Below, in pieces: positions 16,528 to 25,324 of a DNA stretch of 64,000 nt. Position numbers and translations under genes: made by a program. The first letter of the stretch is position 1; each line of letters begins with the position of its first letter. The DNA comes from Microbacterium sp. Marseille-Q6965 (GTDB lineage Bacteria; Actinomycetota; Actinomycetes; Actinomycetales; Microbacteriaceae), in assembly GCF_946151065.1 (NCBI RefSeq), contig NZ_CAMGZA010000001.1, positions 1,054,001 to 1,118,000 on the forward strand, in the 5' to 3' direction. Below the pieces are notes generated by a model. It worked only from the letters and a program-made list of their open reading frames with translations. It was not told the DNA's origin and made no database searches.

Positions 16528-18207
16528 GTGACGGTGGCCGTGCTCGCGATCGGCCTGTTCGTCGCGGGCGTCGGCACGTCGTTCGTGCTCTACAGCGCGC
16601 TACTGTCGAGCGTCGACGAGTCGGCGGTGCAGCTGGTGCAGAGCGACACGATGGCGGAGCGCGTGCTCGACGCCGCGGAGAGCTCCGAGGACCTCGGCGA
16701 TCTGCGCACCGAGTACTTCGTCGCCCTCTACGGCCCGGACGGGCGCTTCATCGCGTCGGCGGGCGGCCTGAGCGACGAGGCGGTGCCACCACGCTTCCCG
16801 TCGACCCTCACCCTGGACGAGGCACAGCCGCTGACCTCCGAGGTGTTCGGTCTGAAGGGCGCGGACGGTTCCGAGTTCCGCGCATCGGTGGGCATCGTTG
16901 AGCCTGCCGGCAAGAACGCCTTCTACAGTCAGATCATCGCCCTGCCACACGCCGAGGTGATCAGCGTCGTGCGCACCTACTTCGCGGTGTTCACGTTCGT
17001 GGCGCTCATGACGATCGTCGCCGGCGCTTTCGGCACACGCTGGCTCGTCACGCTCACCTTCCGCCGCTTCCGCCAGGTCGAGTCCACCGCCATGGCGATC
17101 GCCGGCGGAGACTTCCACCAGCGCATGACCGACATCGAGCCGACGACGGAGATCGGCCGCCTGAAATCGGCCATCAACACGATGCTCGACCGCGTGGATG
17201 CGTCCATCTCGCAGCGCGACGCCACCGTGCGCCAGATGCGCCGATTCATCGGCGATGCCAGCCACGAGCTGCGCACCCCCCTCGTGAGCGTGCGCGGCTA
17301 CGCCGAGTTGTACCGGATGGGCGCGATACAGACCCCCGAGGACACCGCGCGCGCGATGGAGCGCATCGAGAAGGAGGCCACGCGCATGGGCGTGCTCGTC
17401 GAGGACCTGCTGGCCCTCGCGCGCCTGGACGAGCGCCGCGAGCTCGACATCGCCCCCATCGACCTGCGCCGCGTGGCACGGGACCTCGCGCTCGACACGC
17501 GCGCGGCCGATCCCTCTCGGCCGGTCACCGTCATCGACCGCACCCTCGTGGCCCTGACCGGCCCGATCCCCACCGCGCGCGAGACGTCGGAGGACGGGGA
17601 TCCGGCGCCGGGCCCCGAGCGGCGGCGCCACCCGGCCACGTCGGCGATCGAGCGCGTCACGGCCGCCACCCTCGACCGGCTCCGTCGCCGCAGGGCCGCG
17701 GCGGAGACGGGGGACGACGTGGCGCCCATCGACTTCTCCGAGCCGCGGGCGCGGGCCGTGGCGATCCCGCCCCTCGTGCTCGGCGAGGAGAACAAGGTGC
17801 GCCAGGTGGTGACGAATCTCCTCGGCAACGCGCGGCGCTACAGCCCGGAGGGCACCCCGATCGAGCTCGAGGTGGGGGTCGACCCCGACGCCGACATGGG
17901 GTGGATCGCGGTGGTGGACCACGGCGAGGGCGTGCCGGAGGCGATCCGAGAGCAGATCTTCGAGCGCTTCTGGCGTGCCGACACCTCGCGGGCCCGCGAA
18001 ACCGGGGGGAGCGGGCTGGGGCTGGCCATCGTCGCGTCGATCGTGGAGGCGCACCACGGCTCCGTCGCCGTGGAGGACACGCCGGGCGGCGGCGCGACGT
18101 TCAAGGTCGCGTTCCCGCTCGCCGAACGCCGCGAGGCCGCCGAGCACGCGGCGATCGAGACCCAGCCGCTCCCCCGGCTGCGCGACGAGCCGCCGCGGGA
18201 GGCCTGA
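16528..18207 (+). CDS. sensor histidine kinase paired with the upstream response regulator
   Basis: At least 559 aa. TM1 is at the N-terminus, a periplasmic domain of about 120 residues follows, then TM2 (FAVFTFVALMTIVAGAFG), HAMP, the phosphorylation helix SHELRTPLVSVRGYAEL, and an ATPase domain with N-box NLLGNARRY, G1 DHGEGVP and G2 GGSGLGLAI. An unusual Arg/Ala-rich insert of ~60 residues lies between the DHp and ATPase domains. The GTG at 16528 is the first standard start, but the frame is open back to the stop at 16447-16449, and those 26 codons encode a plausible cytoplasmic segment (RWWRRISLRAKVTG). Translation may start at CTG 16459, 8 nt after AAGG. Confidence 0.9.
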   Translation: MTVAVLAIGLFVAGVGTSFVLYSALLSSVDESAVQLVQSDTMAERVLDAAESSEDLGDLRTEYFVALYGPDGRFIASAGGLSDEAVPPRFPSTLTLDEAQPLTSEVFGLKGADGSEFRASVGIVEPAGKNAFYSQIIALPHAEVISVVRTYFAVFTFVALMTIVAGAFGTRWLVTLTFRRFRQVESTAMAIAGGDFHQRMTDIEPTTEIGRLKSAINTMLDRVDASISQRDATVRQMRRFIGDASHELRTPLVSVRGYAELYRMGAIQTPEDTARAMERIEKEATRMGVLVEDLLALARLDERRELDIAPIDLRRVARDLALDTRAADPSRPVTVIDRTLVALTGPIPTARETSEDGDPAPGPERRRHPATSAIERVTAATLDRLRRRRAAAETGDDVAPIDFSEPRARAVAIPPLVLGEENKVRQVVTNLLGNARRYSPEGTPIELEVGVDPDADMGWIAVVDHGEGVPEAIREQIFERFWRADTSRARETGGSGLGLAIVASIVEAHHGSVAVEDTPGGGATFKVAFPLAERREAAEHAAIETQPLPRLRDEPPREA

Positions 18208-18246
18208 GACCCGCCCCCGGGCCCGCGGAGGAGGCGCCCGCACGCC

Positions 18247-19707
18247 TCAGAGGGCGAGGTGGGTCGGGCGGCCCGCCAGCAGGGTCGCGGCGACCGGCAT
18301 GGTGCGCAGCACTTCGGGTCGCGCCCCGAGGGGGTCGGCCTCCACGACGGCGATGTCGGCGGGCTGGCCGACCGCGATCTCGGACCGGACGCTCGCGCGC
18401 AGCGCGGCATCGATCGGGATGCGCTGTTCAGGGTGCCAGGGCTCGCGGCCGTCGCGCGCCCGCCCGACCGCCGACGCGATGGCCTGCCAGGGATCGAGCG
18501 GCGCCACCGGGGCGTCGGACCCGAGGCGCAGCTCGGCGCCCGCACGCAGCAGCGAACCGAACGCGAATGCGCGGCCGGTGCGTCCGGCCCAATGGCGGTC
18601 CGCGACATCCCGATCGTCCATGGCGTGCTCGGGCTGGACGCTGGCGACCAGGCCCAGCGCGGCGAACCGGGCGAACTCCTCCTCGCGCACCAGCTGCGCG
18701 TGCTCCACCGTGCCCGTCATCCCGACCTCCTCGAACGCATCGAGGACCGCGGTGTTCGCCCGGTCGCCGATCGCGTGGACGGCGGCGCCGATCCCGGCGC
18801 TCTTGGCCCTGCCCAGCAGCGCGACGAGCTGCTCCGGGGGAACGGTCACCTCGCCGCATGCACCGTGTGCGCCGGCGGCGTAGCCCGGGTAGGGGTCCCA
18901 GCACCATGCCGTGCGCGTGTTGAGGGACCCGTCCACCACTACCTTCAGCGGCCCCACCCGGACCAGGCCGGCGGGGTCGAGCGGATCGCCCGTGCGCAGA
19001 CCGGCGGCGATCGCCGCCTCCACCCGGTCGGGCCAGACTCCCGCGACGACGCGCAGCGACGTCACACCGGCTGCGACGCGCGCGGGCCAGGCCGCGATGT
19101 TGTCATCGTTCTCGAAGTCCACCACCCCGACCACACCCCGGCGCGCCGCCGCCGCGGTCGCGCGCCGGAAGTCGTCGGACGTCAGCGGGTCGAGGTCGTC
19201 CAGGCGCGCGTGCACGGCGAACCACGCGGCCTCGCGCACGACGCCGCTCGGATCGACGTCGACCCCGAGCACGCGCGCCGCGGCGCTGCTGACCCAGCCG
19301 CAGTGCAGGTCACCGCTGACGAGCACGACGACCCGCTCGCCGGCGACGCGATCGATGGCCTCCAGGGTCGGCGCGTCCGGCCACAGCGCGTCGCGGAAGC
19401 CGTAGCCGATGAGCGCCCGTGCCGGGTCGCGACCGGCGAGCCTGCCCGCGGCGATGTGGAGGGCCTCTGAGGCGCTCTTCGCCGCCGCCAGGTCGAGCCG
19501 GCGGCCGGCGGTCACCCACTGCGTCGCGTGGATGTGCGCGTCCCAGAGCCCCGGGAGCACCCACCGGCCGTCCAGGTCGAGCCGCTGCCCCGCGCGAGGG
19601 CCGACTCCCGCCGGATGGACGGCCGAGATCGTGCCGTCGGCGACCGCGATGTCGACGAGTCCGTCGTGGTCGCTCAGCCGGGCGTTCGCGAGCAGGATGT
19701 CACTCAT
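18247..19707 (-). CDS. amidohydrolase family protein (YtcJ-like, amidohydrolase 3)
   Basis: 486 aa. The metal-dependent TIM-barrel core shows DAHIHATQW (first metal His pair), the later ligands in VHAIGDRA and VEHAQLV, and the catalytic Asp in LGSDAPVAPLDPW. The N-terminal beta sandwich and the C-terminal strand (GQPADIAVVEADPL) are typical. Family members hydrolyse cyclic amides, N-acyl bonds or formamides; the substrate is unknown. It overlaps the upstream PaiB-like gene by 4 nt, so the two are co-translated, and the pair runs divergently from the peptide-transport operon. Confidence 0.87.
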   Translation of the reverse strand: MSDILLANARLSDHDGLVDIAVADGTISAVHPAGVGPRAGQRLDLDGRWVLPGLWDAHIHATQWVTAGRRLDLAAAKSASEALHIAAGRLAGRDPARALIGYGFRDALWPDAPTLEAIDRVAGERVVVLVSGDLHCGWVSSAAARVLGVDVDPSGVVREAAWFAVHARLDDLDPLTSDDFRRATAAAARRGVVGVVDFENDDNIAAWPARVAAGVTSLRVVAGVWPDRVEAAIAAGLRTGDPLDPAGLVRVGPLKVVVDGSLNTRTAWCWDPYPGYAAGAHGACGEVTVPPEQLVALLGRAKSAGIGAAVHAIGDRANTAVLDAFEEVGMTGTVEHAQLVREEEFARFAALGLVASVQPEHAMDDRDVADRHWAGRTGRAFAFGSLLRAGAELRLGSDAPVAPLDPWQAIASAVGRARDGREPWHPEQRIPIDAALRASVRSEIAVGQPADIAVVEADPLGARPEVLRTMPVAATLLAGRPTHLAL

Positions 19708-20339
19708 GCGTCCGCCCCGTCTCGCAGGGCGTGCGCCTCCATATCGGAGGCCAGCTGCGGCTGCCGATACGGACCGGGCTCCCGCAGGGCACGGATGATC
19801 CGCTCGCGCACCTCGCGCGGCTTGTCCTGGCTCAGCTTGCGCTTCGCGACGATCCGCTCCACCCTCATGCGGAACCCGACCGTGCCCGAGACGATGCGTT
19901 CCGCATACTCGGCGTTGAGTCCCTCGAGGAGCTGCGGCTCGGGCAGCGGCCGCTCGAAGTGCTCGACGAGGCGCGCGAGCACACGCAGGTTCTCATCGTC
20001 GCCGAGGATCTCCGGCGTGCCCGTGAGGTGGGCGGCGGTGAAGTTCCAGGTGGGCACCACGGGAGAGGTGCCGTACCAGCTGGGCGAGATGTAGCCGTGG
20101 GGGCCCTCGACGATCACGAGGAGCTCGCTCGTGCCGAGCCGGTGAAGGCGCTCGTCCGGGCGTCCGACATGGCTGAGCAGCGTGAGGCCGTCGTCGTCCT
20201 CGTCCACCAGCATCGGGTAGTGCGAGGCGACGAGCCCCGCCCCCGGCACGTGGCTCACGACGCGGCACCACGGGTTGGCGCGCACGAGCTCGGCGATCTC
20301 GTGCGCGTCGGTCAACGCGTAGCGGGGGTTGTCTCGCAT
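19704..20339 (-). CDS. FMN-binding negative transcriptional regulator-like protein (PaiB family)
   Basis: 211 aa, the PaiB length. The split-barrel fold is recognised from VASHYPMLVD, LTLLSHVGRPDE, the signature SPSWYGTSPVVPTWNFTAAHL and the C-terminal GFRMRVERIVAKRKLSQDKP. PaiB was described as a regulator in Bacillus, but many relatives are likely flavin or heme-binding proteins. A leaderless-type TAGCGT lies 6 nt upstream of the ATG. It is cotranscribed with the amidohydrolase. Confidence 0.88.
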   Translation of the reverse strand: MRDNPRYALTDAHEIAELVRANPWCRVVSHVPGAGLVASHYPMLVDEDDDGLTLLSHVGRPDERLHRLGTSELLVIVEGPHGYISPSWYGTSPVVPTWNFTAAHLTGTPEILGDDENLRVLARLVEHFERPLPEPQLLEGLNAEYAERIVSGTVGFRMRVERIVAKRKLSQDKPREVRERIIRALREPGPYRQPQLASDMEAHALRDGADA

Positions 20340-20345
20340 GTGCTG

Positions 20346-20351
20346 ACGCTA
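20346..20351 (-). promoter_or_regulatory. -10 element of the PaiB-like gene, leaderless type
   Basis: TAGCGT on the minus strand ends 6 nt before the ATG at 20339. Confidence 0.5.
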
Positions 20352-20401
20352 GCGGAGCGGCGCCGCGCCGGGCCGCCCCAAATGTTTCAGGAAGATCAAA
20401 C

Positions 20402-20466
20402 TTTCATTAATCCGTGAAATTTCTGAGCTTTGGGTCTTGTCTGTTCCGGTCGCCATGCGGTTATGT
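20402..20466 (+). promoter_or_regulatory. promoter and possible operator of the peptide-transport operon
   Basis: TTGTCT (20437-20442), an 18-nt spacer and TTATGT (20461-20466) form a plausible promoter about 30 nt before the gene. Upstream, TTTCA-N8-TGAAA (20402-20419) is an inverted repeat within a strikingly AT-rich stretch (about 20378-20435) compared with its surroundings. The MarR/GbsR-like protein encoded in the operon (26741) is a candidate binder. Confidence 0.45.
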
Positions 20467-20501
20467 CGAGCAACGCTCCTCCCCCGTCCCAAGGAGATCA
20501 C

Positions 20502-22106
20502 ATGACCATGTCCCGCCTGCGCCGCCGCGTCCTGTCCGGCACCGCACTCGCCGCCCTCGGCATCACCGTCCTGGCCGGATGCTCCGGCGGAGGCGACGCG
20601 TCCTCCGGCGGCGCGGCCTCGGCCGGTGACGCCAGCGTGAGCATCGCCGTCACCGATCCGGGCATCCTCATCCCGGGCCGCCAGACGATCGCGTTCGAGT
20701 TCGCGGGTGTGGTGTGGTCCCCGCTCACGTTCATCCACGACGACGGCAGCCTGGACTACGTGCAGGCCGAATCCGTCGAGAGCGACGACCAGCAGACGTG
20801 GACCATCACCCTGCGCGACGGGTGGACGTTCCACGACGGCACGCCGGTCACCGCTCAGGACTACGTCGACTCCTGGAACTGGGTGGCCTACGGGCCCAAC
20901 GCGGCCGAGAACTCCGGTCAGCTCGTCGGCATCCAGGGCTTCGACGAGGTGAACGCGCCCGAGCCGACCGCCGAGACGATGTCGGGCCTGCGGGTGATCG
21001 ACGAGCTGACCTTCGAGGTCACGCTCAAGGTGCCCGACTCGCAGTTCCCCGTGCAGCTGAGCCAGGGCCAGACCGCGACCTTCCCGATGCCGCAGAGCGC
21101 CTTCGACGACATGGACGCGTACAACGCTCACCCGATCGGCAACGGAGCGTTCGAGATGTCCGCCGACTACGTCGAGGGCGAGACCGTGACCGTCACCGCC
21201 TACGACGACTTCGCCGGTGAGGAGCCCACGGTCGACGCGATCGACTTCGTGCCGTACGTCGACACCACCACGGCGTACACCGACGTGCAGGCCGGCAACC
21301 TCGACATCGTCTTCGTTCCGGCGAGCCGCCTGGCCCAGGCCGAAGCCGACTTCGGCGACCGCTTCCTGGCCTTCGACGCTCCCGGCATTTCCTTCCTCGG
21401 CCTGTCGCTGTGGGAGGACCGGTTCGCCGACGTGCGGGTGCGTCAGGCGCTGTCGATGGCGATCGACCGCGAGACCATCAACGAGCAGCTCTACGCGGGC
21501 ATCTACACGCCGGCGACGGCGTGGACGCCGATCGTCGAGGCCGGCACGCCCGAGGGCATCTGCGGCGAATTCTGCGAGTACGACCCCGAGGCGGCCGCCG
21601 CGCTGCTCGAGGAGGCCGGCGGTTTCGAGGGAGCGCTGGAGATCGTCTACCCCGGCGGCAGCGGGCTCGACGAGCTGTACAACGCCATCGCGAACAACCT
21701 GCGCCAGAACCTCGGCATCGACGCGGTCGCCTCCCCCACGGCCGACTGGGCGGAGTTCGCGGAGCGCCGCACCGCCGGCGACATCTCGGGCGCGTTCTTC
21801 TCGCGCTGGGGCGCCCTGTACCCCAGCCAGCAGGCGACCATGCGCGAGCTCTACCTCGAGACCGGCGGCTGCGACAACTGCGTCGCATGGTACTCCGACG
21901 AGGTGGCCGCCGGGCTCCAGGCGGCCGATGCCGACCCGTCGACCGACGGCAGTGCGTACGCCGAGGTGCAGCAGATCATCCAGGAGAACTTCCCGGTGCC
22001 GCCGCTGTTCAGCGAGGCCTACCCGTACGTCACCTCCGAGCGCGTGGCCGAGCTGCCCGCCGCCGCCGGCAGCCCGATCCTGCACGAGGTCGTGATCTCC
22101 GAGTGA
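20502..22106 (+). CDS. peptide ABC transporter substrate-binding lipoprotein (SBP family 5)
   Basis: 534 aa. A signal peptide with lipobox LAGC places the lipid on Cys27. The mature protein has the family-5 (OppA/DppA) pattern: WTITLRDGWTFHDGTPVTAQDY, a central ligand lobe, and VRVRQALSMAIDRETI. It captures peptides outside the membrane. AAGGAG precedes ATG 20502. It is the first gene of a seven-gene operon and overlaps the M14 enzyme gene by 4 nt (GTGA). The exact ligand cannot be read. Confidence 0.92.
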   Translation: MTMSRLRRRVLSGTALAALGITVLAGCSGGGDASSGGAASAGDASVSIAVTDPGILIPGRQTIAFEFAGVVWSPLTFIHDDGSLDYVQAESVESDDQQTWTITLRDGWTFHDGTPVTAQDYVDSWNWVAYGPNAAENSGQLVGIQGFDEVNAPEPTAETMSGLRVIDELTFEVTLKVPDSQFPVQLSQGQTATFPMPQSAFDDMDAYNAHPIGNGAFEMSADYVEGETVTVTAYDDFAGEEPTVDAIDFVPYVDTTTAYTDVQAGNLDIVFVPASRLAQAEADFGDRFLAFDAPGISFLGLSLWEDRFADVRVRQALSMAIDRETINEQLYAGIYTPATAWTPIVEAGTPEGICGEFCEYDPEAAAALLEEAGGFEGALEIVYPGGSGLDELYNAIANNLRQNLGIDAVASPTADWAEFAERRTAGDISGAFFSRWGALYPSQQATMRELYLETGGCDNCVAWYSDEVAAGLQAADADPSTDGSAYAEVQQIIQENFPVPPLFSEAYPYVTSERVAELPAAAGSPILHEVVISE

Positions 22107-23488
22107 CCGACGCCCTGCTCGAGCAGATCCTGGCCCGCATCGACGCCCTGGAGCCGCTGCACGCCTTTCCGGGGGTCGACGAGATCCGCGGCACGGCCGA
22201 TCGCCTCGCGGCCGGTCACGCGGACAGGATCACCCGCACCGTCATCGGCACGAGCCGACTCGGTGAGGAGATCGTGGACTACGCCGTCGGCGAGGGCCCG
22301 GCGATCCTCGTGATCGGCGGGGTGCATCCGAACGAGCCGATCGGATTCCACACCGCGCTCGAGCTGCTGCGGGACCTCGCCGAAGGGCGGGGCCCCGCAG
22401 CCCGGATCGACGCCCGCTGGCACGTCGTGCCCTGCATCGACCCGGATGGCACCCGCCTGAACGAGGGGTGGTTCACCGCGCCCGGCGATCGAGTCTCGTA
22501 CGGGCGCGACTTCTACCGCCCCGCACCGCTCGAGCAGGTGGAGTGGTCGTTCCCGCTCGACCACCGCGGAATCGTGTGGGACAGCCCCATCCCCGAGACC
22601 GCCGCGCTCATGTCGCTCATGGATGCGACGCGGCCGGCCCTCGTCGTCGGCCTGCACAACGCCGAGCTCGGTGGGGTGTATTACTACGCCTCCCCCGACC
22701 TCGCCGAGGCCTTCCCCGCCTTGCACGCGATTCCGGCGCACCTCGGCCTTCCCCTCGATCTGGGTGAGCCCGAGTTCGCGGGGATCGACCCGCTCGCCGA
22801 CGCCGTCTTTCCCGCGCTCACGGCGCGGGACATGATCGACGTGCTCCTGTCCGAGGGCATCGACCCGGCTCCGCACGTGACGGCCGCAGGCACGGCCGAC
22901 CACGCGCGGGATCTGGGAGCGAGCGCCTTCGTCGCCGAGCTGCCGTACTGGTCGCACCCGGCCGCCGACGACACCACCCCCGCCGGCATCTCGTACGCCG
23001 ACGCGCTGCGGCGCAAGGCCGATGCGCTCGACGAGGTGGGAGCGGTGCTCCTCGCCGCCGTCGAGACGGCCGAGCCTCATCTCGTCATCGACTCGCAGCT
23101 GCGCCGCGCCGCCGTCCAGTTCGCCCGCTTCCTGGCCGGCGCGGGCGATGAGCCGCGCCACCGGGCGGGCCTTCCCGCCAGCCAGCGCGAGGCGACCGTG
23201 GCCGAGGTCTTCTCCAACGAGGACCACGTGCGCATGTTCCAGCTCCGCTTCGGCTCGATGCTGGCCCGCACGCTCCGCGCCGAGATCGCCGCGGGCACCG
23301 CCCGCCCCGCCGTGAGGGCGGCGCTCGCCGAGCTGGAGCCGCATTTGGATGCGTGGTACGCCGCCGCGCACGCGGAACAGCGCGATCTGCGCGTCATCCC
23401 GATCGAGAGGCTCGTCGGCGTGCAGCTGGGAACGATGCTCGCTGCCGCGCACAGCGCCGTCGCGCGCCGCCGGGAGTCCGTCGCGTGA
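22103..23488 (+). CDS. M14-family zinc carboxypeptidase-like enzyme
   Basis: 461 aa, no signal peptide, so probably cytoplasmic. Zinc ligands HxxE appear in GGVHPNEPIG, the third-ligand region in VVGLHNAELGGVYYY, and a candidate general-base Glu in VAELPYW. The M14 fold includes carboxypeptidases, gamma-D-glutamyl peptidases and deacylases. Residues 330-461 form an extra helical C-terminal domain. GTG 22103 overlaps the receptor gene, and its stop overlaps the permease gene, so it is tightly coupled to the importer. It probably trims the imported peptide; whether it acts on murein peptides is a guess. Confidence 0.78.
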   Translation: MTDALLEQILARIDALEPLHAFPGVDEIRGTADRLAAGHADRITRTVIGTSRLGEEIVDYAVGEGPAILVIGGVHPNEPIGFHTALELLRDLAEGRGPAARIDARWHVVPCIDPDGTRLNEGWFTAPGDRVSYGRDFYRPAPLEQVEWSFPLDHRGIVWDSPIPETAALMSLMDATRPALVVGLHNAELGGVYYYASPDLAEAFPALHAIPAHLGLPLDLGEPEFAGIDPLADAVFPALTARDMIDVLLSEGIDPAPHVTAAGTADHARDLGASAFVAELPYWSHPAADDTTPAGISYADALRRKADALDEVGAVLLAAVETAEPHLVIDSQLRRAAVQFARFLAGAGDEPRHRAGLPASQREATVAEVFSNEDHVRMFQLRFGSMLARTLRAEIAAGTARPAVRAALAELEPHLDAWYAAAHAEQRDLRVIPIERLVGVQLGTMLAAAHSAVARRRESVA

Positions 23489-24414
23489 CCCGGTACCTCC
23501 TCCGTCGCGGCGCCGAGCTCGTCCTCGTGTTCTTCGGCGTCACCTTCATCATCTACGCGTGCGTGTTCGCGTTGCCCGGCGATCCGATCGCGTCGCTCGG
23601 CGGCTCCAACCGCCCGCTTCCCGACAACGTCGTCGCCCAGCTCCGCGAGCAGTACATGCTCGACGAACCCCTGATCGTGCAGTACCTGCACTACATCGGC
23701 GGGGTGCTGACCGGCGACCTCGGCACCACGTTCGACGGCCGGGCGGTGGCGGAGCGAATGGGCGCGCGGTGGCCCGTGACCATCACCCTCGCGCTCACCG
23801 CCTGGGCGATCGAGGTGGTCATCGGCGTCGCGCTGGGTCTGTTCGCCGGTCTGCGGCAGGGCCGACTGTTCGACCGTGCCGTGCTCGCCGGCACGATTCT
23901 CGCCACGAGCATCCCGGTCTTCGTCCTGGGCGTCTCGCTGCAGCTCATCTTCGGTCTGTGGTGGGGCGTGCTTCCCATTGCGGGCACCGGGGCGGGCTGG
24001 CCCCTGGCCTACCTGCTGCCGTCGCTGATCATCGCCCTGTTCGGTCTCGCGAGCGTGTCGCGCTTGATGCGGGGCAACGTGATCGACACGATGCGCAGCG
24101 ACTTCGTGCGCACCCTCGTGGCGAAGGGCATGCGCCGCCGCGACATCGTCGGCGTGCACGTCATGCGCAACGCCGCGGGGCCGGTGCTGACGTTCCTCGC
24201 GATCGACCTCGGGTACCTCCTCGGCGGCACGGTCGTCATCGAGGGGATCTTCAACCTGCCGGGGATCGGACAGCTCCTCTTCAACGCCATCCGCACGCAC
24301 GAGGGGCCGACCATCGTCGGCATCTCGACGATGCTGATCCTGATCTTCCTCGTCACGAGCGTGGTCGTCGACCTGATCGCCTCGCTCCTCGACCCGCGCA
24401 TCCGTCGAGAGTGA
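23485..24414 (+). CDS. peptide ABC transporter permease, DppB type
   Basis: 309 aa with about six TM segments. It opens with TRYLLRRGAELVLVFFGVTF, typical of DppB/OppB. The EAA loop FVRTLVAKGMRRRDIVGVHV is at about residues 205-225. Forms half of the channel. It overlaps the M14 gene by 4 nt (GTGA) and is followed 10 nt later by the second permease. Confidence 0.92.
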   Translation: MTRYLLRRGAELVLVFFGVTFIIYACVFALPGDPIASLGGSNRPLPDNVVAQLREQYMLDEPLIVQYLHYIGGVLTGDLGTTFDGRAVAERMGARWPVTITLALTAWAIEVVIGVALGLFAGLRQGRLFDRAVLAGTILATSIPVFVLGVSLQLIFGLWWGVLPIAGTGAGWPLAYLLPSLIIALFGLASVSRLMRGNVIDTMRSDFVRTLVAKGMRRRDIVGVHVMRNAAGPVLTFLAIDLGYLLGGTVVIEGIFNLPGIGQLLFNAIRTHEGPTIVGISTMLILIFLVTSVVVDLIASLLDPRIRRE

Positions 24415-24424
24415 GGCGCCTCCC

Positions 24425-25324
24425 ATGACTCAGTTCGTTGCCGCCCAGGGCATGGAGCTCCCCGTCGAGCGCGCCACGCGCCGGGGCGTGTGGGCGACGC
24501 TGCGGCGGCGGCCCCTGTTCTGGTCGTCGGTCGTCATGCTCGGACTGCTCGCGCTCGTCTCCCTCGCCCCCGGTCCGCTCGCGGCGCTGTTCGGCAACCC
24601 CGACCCGCGCGCGTGCGATCTCGCCGCGGGGCGCCAGGCCCCCGGCGCGGGGCACCCGTTCGGCACCGACGTACAGGGCTGTGACGTGCTGGCCGGCGTG
24701 CTGTTCGGCACGGGCACATCGCTGTTCATCGGGCTGATGACGACCGTGGCATGTCTCTCGATCGCCCTCGTGCTGGGCACGATCGCCGGCTACTTCGGCG
24801 GCTGGGCCGACGCGCTCATCGCACGACTGACGGATGTGTTCCTCGGCTTTCCGTTCCTGCTTGCGGCCATCGTCGTGCTCAACAGCGTGCCCGATCGTTC
24901 GCCGCTCGTGCTGTCGCTCGTGCTGGCCGCCTTCTCGTGGCCCACCATGGCGCGGATCGTCCGCGGCTCGGTCCGGGCGGTCCGCGACAGCGAGTTCGTG
25001 CAGGCGGCCACCGCCATGGGCCTGACGCACGGTCGCATCGTGCTCACGCACGTGCTTCCCAACGCGCTGGGCCCCGTGCTCGCCATCGCGACGACCATGG
25101 TGGGATCGGTGATCGTGGCGGAGTCCACGCTGACCTACCTCGGCGTCGGTCTCGTGCAACCCTCGATCTCGTGGGGACTGCAGCTGGCGAGCGCGCAGAA
25201 CTTCTTCCAGACGGCGCCGCACATGCTGTTCTTCCCCGCGCTTTTCCTCACCATCACCGTGGTGTCGCTCATCACCCTGGGCGACATCCTGCGCGACGCG
25301 CTCGACCCGAAGGGACGCTCATGA
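24425..25324 (+). CDS. peptide ABC transporter permease, DppC type
   Basis: 299 aa with about six TM segments and the DppC/OppC N-terminal TM plus periplasmic insertion (HPFGTDVQGCDVL). The EAA loop is VQAATAMGLTHGRIVLTHVL at about 195-215. Pairs with the DppB-type permease. Its stop overlaps the next start (ATGA at 25321-25324). Confidence 0.92.
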   Translation: MTQFVAAQGMELPVERATRRGVWATLRRRPLFWSSVVMLGLLALVSLAPGPLAALFGNPDPRACDLAAGRQAPGAGHPFGTDVQGCDVLAGVLFGTGTSLFIGLMTTVACLSIALVLGTIAGYFGGWADALIARLTDVFLGFPFLLAAIVVLNSVPDRSPLVLSLVLAAFSWPTMARIVRGSVRAVRDSEFVQAATAMGLTHGRIVLTHVLPNALGPVLAIATTMVGSVIVAESTLTYLGVGLVQPSISWGLQLASAQNFFQTAPHMLFFPALFLTITVVSLITLGDILRDALDPKGRS

